A stretch of 64,000 nucleotides of DNA from JBJHDF01 sp050486405 (lineage in GTDB: Bacteria > Pseudomonadota > Gammaproteobacteria > Pseudomonadales > Cellvibrionaceae). The notes under the pieces are model-generated. The model searched no databases, had not been told where the DNA came from, and worked only from the letters and a program-made list of their open reading frames with translations. Within the stretch, counting starts at the first letter, position 1; each line of letters opens with the position of its first letter. The translations under genes and the position numbers were made by a program. Shown one piece after another: positions 1 through 9,200 of the stretch. The DNA lies in NCBI GenBank assembly GCA_050486405.1, contig JBJHDF010000003.1:135280-199279 (forward strand), in the 5' to 3' direction.

Positions 1-806
1 ATGGCGGCGAAACGCTGGATGCGGATTCCGTACAGGTTCTTCTGGAACTGACCGCGCCCTACACTGCCAAGAATCATTTTGGCGGCCAGGTGAAATTCGA
101 CGCTCAAGGCCACTTGTACCTGAGCATTGGCGACGGCGGCAGCAGTGGCGACCCCGACAACCGGGCCCAGAACACGGCCAACCTCTGGGGCAGTGTGATT
201 CGTCTGGATGTGGATACCGATTCGCCCTACGCCATTCCGGCGGACAATCCCTTTGCCGCCGAAGCGGATTTTCTCTGCGATTCCGATCAACAGATGCTGG
301 ACAAGGAAGCCGCCGACGGCAACTGCCCGGAACTTTACGCCTGGGGCCTGCGCAATCCCTGGCGCTGGTCCTTCGACCGGGACACCGGCGATCTGTGGCT
401 GGCGGACGTGGGCCAGAACGCCTGGGAGGAAGTAAACATAATCGAGTTGGGCGGCAACTACGGCTGGCGCTACCGGGAAGGCGCCAACTGTTACAACCCG
501 CCCACCGACTGCCCCACTGAAGGCCTAATCGACCCGGTGGTGGATATCGCCCACCCCGAGTTCCGCTCCATTACCGGCGGCTATGTCTACCGGGGCGATG
601 ACATTCCAGCGCTGGTAGGCCGCTATGTGTTCGGCGACTACATCACCGGCCGACTCTACTCCCTGATAAACGAAAGCGGCAACTGGGAAATAGACCCGCT
701 GATCAACAACACCGGTCTCAACATCGCATCCTTTGCCGAAGACCAACAGGGCGAGTTGTACATCATCGACTACAACGGCGGTATCTATCGTCTGGTGGAG
801 GATTAA
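1..806 (+). CDS. PQQ-dependent sugar dehydrogenase-like protein, C-terminal part (cut by window edge)
   Basis: The frame is open from base 3 with no stop, so the gene begins outside the window. The visible ~267 residues show glucose/sorbosone dehydrogenase (six-bladed beta-propeller, Asd-type) signatures: a segment with LYLSIGDGG, the blade motif YAWGLRNPWRWSFDR, LWLADVGQNAWEEVN followed by GGNYGWRYREG, and GGYVYRGDDIPALVGRYVFGDY near the end. These are the usual quinone and Ca2+ binding blades of the soluble aldose dehydrogenase family. Such proteins are normally periplasmic or secreted and oxidise sugars. The N-terminus, any signal peptide and any linker are outside the window, so localisation and substrate cannot be judged. 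A secreted carbohydrate-active protein with this domain is equally possible. Confidence 0.88.
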   Translation, partial: GGETLDADSVQVLLELTAPYTAKNHFGGQVKFDAQGHLYLSIGDGGSSGDPDNRAQNTANLWGSVIRLDVDTDSPYAIPADNPFAAEADFLCDSDQQMLDKEAADGNCPELYAWGLRNPWRWSFDRDTGDLWLADVGQNAWEEVNIIELGGNYGWRYREGANCYNPPTDCPTEGLIDPVVDIAHPEFRSITGGYVYRGDDIPALVGRYVFGDYITGRLYSLINESGNWEIDPLINNTGLNIASFAEDQQGELYIIDYNGGIYRLVED

Positions 807-977
807 TCCGAAAATTCGCCTTCTGCCACTTCAACGTTCTTAATAACAATCTCCCCCGTGTCGACAGTGATAACGTCGTTATCATCCAGCATCACGAGCA
901 GCACAAAAATAGACCAGGTGCACAGAGTTGGAAAAGGGGCCAGCAGATGGCGCACTGCCGGCCTCTTGCGGGCTGAC

Positions 978-1382
978 TCAAGGCAGGCGTCGCCAGATTT
1001 CGAATTCCACCAACTCGCCACTCTCGTAACGGGACTTCTCCCAGATATCGTCCTCGACCGCAAAGGTAAAGCTGAACGTTGCACCAATCAGTGGAGGATA
1101 AGATGAGTACAGGGGCATTTCACTGTAGTTGTTGCCGTCGATGACTATCTGTCCGGCCGCAGCGGCGTAGAAACCTTCAGCAGTGTGACTGACAAAGCTG
1201 AAATGATTGCCGGCAATAACCTTTATGCCTTGCACCCCGGCCTCGTCGTATGCAGTGACTTTGTCTCCGTCAATGATCTTTCCAGAAACCAGTTGCCAGC
1301 TGCCTTGTAATGGGTTGGCATGAATTAAAGCGGCATTCGGTAGACAACATACTGCCAGGATGCCGACAAGTAGTCTGCGCAT
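978..1382 (-). CDS. Small exported protein, lipocalin-like (DUF4488-type), unknown function
   Basis: A 134-residue protein with a clear N-terminal signal sequence (MRRLLVGILAVCCLPNAALIHA, cleavage expected after the alanine-rich end). The mature part begins PLQGSWQLVSGKIIDGD and continues with alternating hydrophobic strands, then ends EFEIWRRLP. The opening GxWxLVSG and the W/R-rich end resemble small lipocalin-like domains used by periplasmic or secreted proteins. This is a fold-level resemblance only. It lies just downstream of the two-partner secretion operon, separated from it by a strong terminator, so it is probably transcribed separately. The 170 bases between this gene and the dehydrogenase end hold no convincing gene. 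Confidence 0.6.
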   Translation of the reverse strand: MRRLLVGILAVCCLPNAALIHANPLQGSWQLVSGKIIDGDKVTAYDEAGVQGIKVIAGNHFSFVSHTAEGFYAAAAGQIVIDGNNYSEMPLYSSYPPLIGATFSFTFAVEDDIWEKSRYESGELVEFEIWRRLP

Positions 1383-1426
1383 AATATATTTCCTACAACT
1401 TGGTTCTAAAGTTTGTGGTTGCCCGC

Positions 1427-1461
1427 AAAAAAGGGGATTGGGGAATTAATCCCCCAGCCCC
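1427..1461 (-). terminator. Rho-independent terminator of the tpsA-tpsB operon
   Basis: On the minus strand a G-rich arm pairs with a C-rich arm over 12 positions (two mismatches, five-base loop) and is followed by six consecutive T residues (plus-strand A run 1427-1432). It lies 26 bases after the tpsB stop and upstream of the next minus-strand gene. Confidence 0.8.
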
Positions 1462-1486
1462 CCTTCCCCGCGCTTTGTAAATTGGC

Positions 1487-3154
1487 TCAGAACCGCCAAG
1501 CGGCTCTGGCCCAGAGGCGGGGGTCGCGGTCGCGGGTATCGCTGATGGCGTCTTCGCTGCCCAGGGGTGTGGCCAGGGCGGCGTCGAGCATCCAGCTACG
1601 GTTGTCCCAGCGGGCGCCTATGCCGGCGCCGGTGAGGCTGCGGCTGTTGTCGTCGTCGGTCCAGGGATCGCGGTTGATACGAATGGAGCCGTGATCGACA
1701 AAGCCGTGGATCATCCAGTTCTGGTTGACGTTGTAGCGCAGCTCCAGGTTGGCAATCCAGCCCTGGTCACCGGTGGCCTCACCCTGGGGATAGGCGCGCA
1801 CACCGTAGGCACCACCCAGGCTCATCTTCTCGGAAGAGTCCAGGTTGTCGCCGGCAATCTGGCCGTTGATCTGGGCGTGCAGACTGAAGTTGCCGCCCAG
1901 GTGCTGCAGGCGCAGTACCGAGGGCCGTACAATGGTGAAACGACCGGCAGCCTGTGGCCCCAAGGCATCAAAGAACTGATCCAGTTCGCTCAGCAGTGTC
2001 AGTTTGCCCGAGGTGAACGCCAGGGCAAAGGCGGTAACCCCAGTGCCATCGCGCAGGTTGCCGTTGATGGTGGCGGTGATCAGCTCGCTTTCCTTTTCGC
2101 TGCGGCTGCCAAATTCTTCAATCTCGTCGGTGAGTTGCTTGTCGTCGTACTGCAGTTGCACCTCAAGATTGAAGTTGCGGCTGCGCACCAGGTTTTGCAG
2201 AGCGTAGACACTGAGTATCTGGGCTTCGCCCACGGCGCCGAGATCGGCAAAGTCGTCACCCAGTTCGTAAGCCATGTCCGAGTAGGCCACACCCAGTTGT
2301 GTGCCCCAGGGGCCGAGCGGCAACTGGTAGGCGCCGCGGAAATAGGTGTGGCTTTCGTCGCTGATCATGCCGCGCAGGGTCAGTAAATCACCCAACCCCA
2401 GAGGGCTGTGCAGGTGCAGCTTACCGCCGACGCGATACTCACCGGTGTAGCGGTTGCCGTAGTTGTCCACGTCCACAGAGCCGCGCACCAGCGGCGTGGG
2501 CATAACGTCCACCACCATGTTGGAGGTGCCCGGTGTAGAACCCGGGGTCAGAGTGGCCCGAGGCTCGGCACCGGGGATGTCATCCAGACGCAGCAGGGCG
2601 CTCTCCACCGGCTTGCCGCGCACGGTGTCACCGGACTTGAGGGGACGCAGGGAGCGAGCCACTACACCGTCGCGTACCCGGGAGAGGTTGTTCACCTGTA
2701 TTTCATCGAAACGGCCTTCCAGCACGGCTATGTCGACCACGCCGTCCTCAACGGTTTGCTGCGGCAGATAGGCGCGGGTGAGCAGATAACCGCGCTCGCG
2801 GTAGTAGGCCGAGATGCGACCGGCGGCCCGGTGCAATTGCCCCAGGGTCAGCTCCTGCCCGGCGAGGTCCGCCAGCAGCGGCAACAGTTCTTCATCGCTG
2901 AATTCCCGGTTGCCGGACAGGGTGAAGGCATTGACCAACAGGCTGGGGCCGTCATCGGTGTCGTCGTCCCGGTACTCGGGCACGGTCAGCGGCGGTGCGT
3001 CCATTCCCGGCTCACGCAGGGGCTCGGTCTGGCTTTCCCGCAACACCTGACCGGCGTCGGGCGCAGTCTGGGCCAGCAGCGGCGTGGACATCAGCAGTCC
3101 ACCACAGAGGGTGGCAGACAGACAGACGGCGAGTGTTTTGCGAACGTTTTTCAT
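1487..3154 (-). CDS. TpsB outer-membrane transporter (ShlB/FhaC/HecB family) of a two-partner secretion system
   Basis: A 555-residue Omp85-superfamily pore that would export the adjacent TpsA protein across the outer membrane. The order is: signal peptide (cleavage near LLAQ), a Pro/acid-rich spacer, POTRA region (VNAFTLSGNREFSDEEL onward, then YYRERGYLLTRAYLPQQTV and VLEGRFDEIQVNN), and a 16-strand-type beta-barrel ending in WARAAWRF with the terminal Phe expected of an outer-membrane protein. The conserved L6 loop motif appears as GGAYGVRAYPQGEATGDQG, with VRAY where many homologues have VRGY/F. I chose the ATG at 3154 because AAGGA lies six bases before it and the signal peptide follows directly; an ATG ten codons upstream (3184) lacks this. 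It is co-transcribed behind tpsA. Confidence 0.92.
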   Translation of the reverse strand: MKNVRKTLAVCLSATLCGGLLMSTPLLAQTAPDAGQVLRESQTEPLREPGMDAPPLTVPEYRDDDTDDGPSLLVNAFTLSGNREFSDEELLPLLADLAGQELTLGQLHRAAGRISAYYRERGYLLTRAYLPQQTVEDGVVDIAVLEGRFDEIQVNNLSRVRDGVVARSLRPLKSGDTVRGKPVESALLRLDDIPGAEPRATLTPGSTPGTSNMVVDVMPTPLVRGSVDVDNYGNRYTGEYRVGGKLHLHSPLGLGDLLTLRGMISDESHTYFRGAYQLPLGPWGTQLGVAYSDMAYELGDDFADLGAVGEAQILSVYALQNLVRSRNFNLEVQLQYDDKQLTDEIEEFGSRSEKESELITATINGNLRDGTGVTAFALAFTSGKLTLLSELDQFFDALGPQAAGRFTIVRPSVLRLQHLGGNFSLHAQINGQIAGDNLDSSEKMSLGGAYGVRAYPQGEATGDQGWIANLELRYNVNQNWMIHGFVDHGSIRINRDPWTDDDNSRSLTGAGIGARWDNRSWMLDAALATPLGSEDAISDTRDRDPRLWARAAWRF

Positions 3155-3186
3155 AGTCGGTTCCTTGCGTAACTTGTGTGTCAACG

Positions 3187-3214
3187 CCTCCCCCTGCCCT
3201 GCAGCTGGGGGAGG
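3187..3214. repeat. GC-rich inverted repeat between tpsA and tpsB
   Basis: CCTCCCCC (3187-3194) pairs with GGGGGAGG (3207-3214), an 8-bp stem round a 12-base loop. It sits directly after the tpsA stop and before tpsB, where it could lower read-through or stabilise the tpsA message. It resembles the other CCCCTCC/GGAGGGG hairpins of this window (near 11.97-12.14, 13.56 and 22.59 kb). Confidence 0.5.
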
Positions 3215-3220
3215 TGGTTA

Positions 3221-6200
3221 CTATTCGTCGTCCAGTTTCACTTCCGAGCGCCGGTTCAATGTCCTGCCCTCACGGGTTTCGTTGCTGGCCGCTGGATGCC
3301 TGTCAATCAGACCTACCGTGCTCAACCGGCTGGGCTCCACGCCCAGGTAGATCAGCCAACCGGCCACGGCGTAGGCGCGGTCGCGCGACAGCGGGATGTT
3401 GATCGCATCGGAACCGGTGCTGTCGGTGTGACCTTCCACCGTCAGCGTCACTTCCGGGAATTCGCGCAGGCGCTCTACGAACTCACGCAGCATCTCCTGG
3501 TACTCGGGCTTGACGTGGTCCTGGTTGATATCGAACAGCACCGGCGCGGGCAGCTCCAGTACGCTGATACCCAGGGTCGTCAGAGTGTAGAGACTGACGT
3601 TGATGCCGTCACCGGCAACACGCAGCACGATTTCCGGTACATCCGGGGTCAGCAGCGGCCGGCCCTCATAAATGGAAGAGCGATTCACCCGGCCGTGGCT
3701 TTCACGCGCCGGCAACTGGGTGCTGGTGAGCGCTTCAGGGTAACGCGGCCCCGGGTGCGAGCTGAGCAGAGTCAGGGTACCCGGCTCCAGAATCAGCTCG
3801 TAGTTGATACTGGCCAGTTGGTAACCCGTGGGGGTCAAGGTGTATTCCCCAGGCAGCGGCGAGGTCAAATTGGTCACCACGGTACCACCGGTGAGCACCT
3901 CGTCGGCGGTATCGCCGCGCAGCAGACCGATGATGGCCACCTGGTATTCCGCCGGCAGCAGATTCCAATATGTGGCCAGATCCTCGGCGCGTACGATCAG
4001 CGGCGCCGGGGTGATGCTCAGCGTGCCGTTATTGATGGTCAACTGGTAGTTGCCACCGTTGAGGGCTTCGGCCAACTCGCCAGTGATGGCGTAGGTTCCC
4101 ACGTTCTCACCCGGCTCCCGACTCAGGGTGCCGGCCAGTTCGTCGCCGGGGGCAAGACTGCCGTCGGTAACGGACCAGGTGAACTCCGGGTCCGGGTGGC
4201 CGTACATGCGCTGCAGATCGTCGATGGTGATGGTCAGACTGCGGGGCACAATACTCAGCACACCGTCATTAACCACCAGATCGTAGTTGGCGCTATTGAC
4301 CGGGCCACCGAAGGTGCCGGTGATGGCGTAGTCACCCACGTCCTCACCCGGTGCCCGGCTCAGGTTGGCGTCGATGGTGTGACCAAAAGCCAGGCTGCCG
4401 CTGGTGATGGCCCAGGCCAGTTCCGGGTCGGCATCGCCGTAGAGTTTTTCCAGATCGGCAATGCTGATGGTGATGGGCCTTGGCGTGATGGTAAAGACGC
4501 CGTTGTTCAGCGTTACGTCGTAGTTGGGACCGGCCAGAGCACCGGTAATGGTGCCGGTAATGGCGTAAGTGCCCACGTCCTCACCCGGCTGGCGAGTCAG
4601 GGTACCAGTGAGACTGTCACCGGGGGCCGGGGTGCCACTGGTGATGTTCCAGGTGAAGGCCGGGTCGGGGTCGCCGTAGACCTTGCTGGCGTCGTTGATG
4701 CTCACGGTGAGATCAATCACCACCGGCATGGCGGTGATGGTCAGCACGCCGTCCACCGCCACTATGTCGTAGCCCTGCTGGTTGGACCAGAGGGTGGCCG
4801 GGGTGATGTCATAGACACCGGCGTTGATCGCGCCCTGGGAGTCACCGTCGTAGCGGAGATTGGCGGTGTTGATGGCGTCACTGCTGTAGGGCACGCCGTC
4901 TTCGCCGAATACCGCCAGGAACTCGGCGTAGTTGTTGCCGTAGCGCACACCGGCGCCGGTGCCACCTTCGGTGGGATTGTGGGGGCCTGCGTAAGCCGCG
5001 CCGTCGAACACCTTGTGGTCGTCGTAGGCGATGACGTCGATTTCGGTGAGGAAGGCGCGCAGCAGCGGCGCGCTCAGGCCTTCGTAGATGCGCCAGACAG
5101 CGCCGGTACCGCCTTCGGTAGCCAGGTTCCAGCCAACAAAGCTGGCCGGGTCGCTGAAGTCTTCACCGTCCAGGCCCACAACACCGGTCTGTTCACCGGA
5201 GCCGACGCCATCCAGGCCAACGTTCCCATCGGTGAGCCAGTAGCTGGCTGTGACGGTAGTGCCCCCGTCACGAGCACCGATAAGTCCGCCCTCGTTAACG
5301 GCGCCATCCACTTCTCCCAATGAGTAGCTGTGGGTGACACTGCCATCCAGCAACCATCCCAGCAGACCACCAACAGCTTCCTGTCCTGTGACGTCACCGA
5401 CTGCGTAACTTTGGTTGATTTGGCCACCGATTTCCAGACTGCCCGCCAAACCTCCGACATAAAGATTGCCGGAAACATCCGCAGTGGTGTAGCTTTGGTT
5501 GACAACACCACCAATGGAGCCAACCAGGCCACCCGCAAACTCCGAGTCGGCTGTGACGGCGCCATGTGCACTGCTCAGTTCAATCGTGCCTGACTGCTGC
5601 CCGCCCACCAGACCGCCAACAGCGGAAAATCCTGCCACCTGGCCTGTAACAACGTGGACTTGGCTAATGAGCGTTGTGCTATCGGTCCATCCCGCCAAAG
5701 TGCCAACCCCGACTCCACCGACAACGATGGAAGAATCCAGAGTCAGATTACTCACAGTGGCGCCGTCCAGCGAACCAAACAGGCCTACTCTGTCCCAAAG
5801 CGGGCGGTTGATACCCAGCTCATTGATGGTGAACCCCTGCCCGTTCAGCGTTCCAGTGAACGCGTCTCCAGTAATGCCCACCGGGGCAAAACCCAGGCCG
5901 CCCCAGACATCGGAATAATTGCCTGAAAGCCCCTGCAGAACACTTGATATAGACGCCGAAGCGTCAATATCCCCGGTCAACACATAGCTGCCATCGAGGT
6001 TGGCCGCCATACCCTGGAGCTGGTAGAGATTGGAGATATTGCCGCCATCAAGAAAGGCGCGCAGCATGGGACGGGAGAAGCCTTCGGCGATAAACCAGTC
6101 GTTGCCGAAATCGAAGCTGTAGCTGGCCTCGTTGTAGGCATCGACGCCGGCGTCACCCCAGTCACCGTTGACGGAGTCGACATCGGTAATGGTGCCAGTA

Positions 6201-9200
6201 TTCACGCCCGTGGCGCCGGCAACACCAGTGGTAAATTCATCCCAGTAGGCGTCGGTCAGACTGCCGGCATTATCACCCACCAGACCGCCGAAATCGTCAT
6301 TGGCGGTCACTTCGCCGGAAGCGTAGGCGTTGACGATGGTGCCAGTGGCCGTATTCTCGCCCACCAGACCACCAACTCGCTCGTCACCGGTCACCGAGCC
6401 GGTGGCGTAGCTATACTCGATGGTGCCCAGATTGCCGCCTACCAGACCACCGACAATCTCATCCTCACTGGTCACGGGTCCGGTGGCATAGGTGTGACTG
6501 ATGGTGCCGTGGTTTCTGCCCACCAGGCCACCCATCTGGAAGCCGGCATCCACCGCCACTTCCGCATAGCTGACCGAAATGTCGCCGGAGGAAACTCCCA
6601 CCAGACCACCAACCGCCTGCCCGCCAGCCTCACCGGTGACCGAGCCGGTGGTATAGCTCTGGGTAATGCTACCGCCGGACCCCAGAGTGCCCGCCAGACC
6701 ACCGACAAAAGACGCTCCGCTGATATTCACGCCAGTCAACCCAACACCGGTAATACTGGCGTCGCCGGTGCTGCCAAACAAACCTATGTAATTCTGATCG
6801 GAACGATTGATGCTCAGGCCGTTGATAACAAAACCCTGGCCGTCAAGACTGCCGGTAAAGGCATCGCCATCAACACCCACCGGCGCAAAGCCGCGTCCGC
6901 CCCAGACATCGGCATTGTCGGTGGACGCTGTGGCCGAGGCATCGATATTGCCGGTCAATACATAGGTCCCGCCGAGGTTGGCGGCCATGCCCTGCAGTTG
7001 ATAGAGATTGGAGATGTTGCCGCCGTCCAGGAAAGCGCGCAGCATGGGGCGGGAGTGGCCCTCGGAGATAAACCAGTCGTTGGTAAAATCCAGATCCGTG
7101 TAGGTGGCTTCGTTGTAGGCGTCAACACCCACAGCACCCCATTCGCCGTTGACTTGGGTGGCCGCGAAGGCGCCGATGCCTCCACCCATGCCGGTTGCAC
7201 CCATTCCCGTGGTAAAGCCATCCCAGTAGCTGTTGCTGACAGCACCGTCGTTAAAGCCGACCAGGCCGCCCGCATTAACAACACCTGTTACATCGCCTGT
7301 GGCGTAGCTGGTGGTGATAACGCCTATATTCGCGCCCACCAGACCGCCCACCGCTTCATCACCCGTCACCGAACCTGTAGCGTAGCTGGTATTGATGCTG
7401 CCACCAAGATTAAAGCCCACCAGGCCGCCCACAGCATCCTCACCCGTCACCGTGGCCGTGGCGTAGCTGTTGCTGATAACGCCGGTGTTGCCACCCACCA
7501 GGCCACCCGCGCCCGGCACCACACCACCCGCTGTCGACCCCGTTACCACGCCCGTGGCATAACTGTTGCTGATACTGCCTTCACTGGCGCCCGCCAGTCC
7601 ACCCACCAGGTCACGGCCGGTAATGGCCACCTGGGTCAGCCCCACAGAGGTAATATCGGCACCGGGTCCTACGAGGCCAAACAGGCCAACAAAGTCTTCA
7701 CCCGGCCGGTTGATGGTCAGGCCATCAATCGCAAAACCCGCACCGTCAAAGCTGCCGGTATAATTGTCAGGGTCATTGCCGATAGGCACAAAGCCTTCGT
7801 TTCCGGTATACCAATTGGCGGTTCCGCTGGCATCAATGTCGTTCACCAACACCGCACTGCCCAGGGTGGTGGCCAATCCCTGTAAGCCGTAAATGTCGGT
7901 GATCTGCCAGGGGCTGCCGCCCGTACCGGCGCCACCAGTGGCCCGGGTAAAGGTGCCGCCCTCAAGGCGGAAATCCCGTGCAATGAACGTCGGCAGCGTG
8001 GCGCCCACCTGACTCCAGTTGCCGTTGATCAGCGTAAAGGTGCCCACATTGATATGGCCCTCGGCACCGGTGCTGATGCCGCCCTGAGCATTCAGCGACA
8101 GACCGCCGTTGGGCGCGTGGATATAGTCGTTGATATTGATATTGTTGTGCGCCTGCAGCGTCAGGGTATTGCCGCTGCCCCAGACAATGGGATCCACTAC
8201 CGTGATATTGCCCGCCTGGCCGCCTGCGGCTACGGTCTGCACCAGCATGTTGCTGGTGGCCAGATTGTTCTGCAGGGTCTGGGTGTGCACATGACTGATA
8301 TCGTCGTCGGCACCCAGCGGGTCATAACTGATCTCGATGTTCGTGGGGTCGATCAGCCACAGGCCGGTCTGGCCCTGGGGTGCGGCAGTGGTGACGGTCA
8401 GATCGCTGTTGATTTTGACAATCGCGCCCGAGGTATCGATAAAACCGCCGTCGCCGCCATTCGGAGCCGAGGCATCCAGCGTGCCGGACACATTCACGGT
8501 GCCGCCTTCGAAGCTGCCCAGCAGTTCAATGGTACCTTCGCGCTCCACCAGGGTGCGCGCCTGGATCACGCCGGTGTTGTTGACCACGGTTTCCAGCAGG
8601 GCATCGCTGGCCCAGGCGTTCATCAGCACCCGGCCGCCATCGGCCTGGATCAGGTGGCCGTTGTCCACCAGGGCACCGGCCACACCTTCGTCGATATGCA
8701 CACTCAGCAGGCCGTCACCGGCAAAGTCCAGAGTGACGGCGTTGCCGGCGGCCAGGGCCACGCTGCCCAGCCGGGCCTGGATCACCCCCTGGTTGCTTAC
8801 CCTGCCACCCAGCAGCGCCACGGCGCCGCCATCGGCGGCGGTAATGCGGCCCAGGTTGGTCACATCACCGGGGTTACCGTTGCCCTGAAAGCGGTAGACG
8901 CCGTTGTGGAAGTCTTCGTTGCTCAGGTTCAGGGTGGAGGCCACCAGGCCGCCCACATCGACGCTGGCGCCTTCGCCGAAGAGCACCCCGTTGGGGTTGA
9001 TCAGAAACACCCGGCCGTTGGCGTCCAACTGGCCCATGATGCGCGAGCCGTCGCTGCCCAGCACCCGGTTCAGGGCGATGGAGTCCAAACTGGGCTGGTT
9101 GAAGGTCACCCGGCCGTCCGGGCCGATATTGAAACTCTGCCAGTCGATACTGAGCAGATGGCTCAACTGTTCGATGGTGAGCGTCCGGCCGTTGTACTCG

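Noticed and set aside
803..930. A short minus-strand frame ending in a Val/Asp/Glu-rich tail (DDNDVITVDTGEIVIKNVEV) after the small exported protein
   Set aside because: The tail looks protein-like, but the start would lie inside another gene and no ribosome binding site or homologous family is visible. It could be a remnant; not enough to call.
3176..5323. A 715-codon open frame on the plus strand inside tpsA
   Set aside because: It is antisense to well-supported adhesin sequence, has no domain-like features, and arises because GC-rich repeat codons lack stops in the complementary frame. Similar long antisense frames at 6494-7885, 14208-15824 (minus), 22658-24343 and 56171-58045 (minus) were rejected for the same reason.
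5050..7895. Regular repeats that might suggest a CRISPR array
   Set aside because: The repeats are in frame, protein coding (GLUG), variable in length and lack equal unique spacers.
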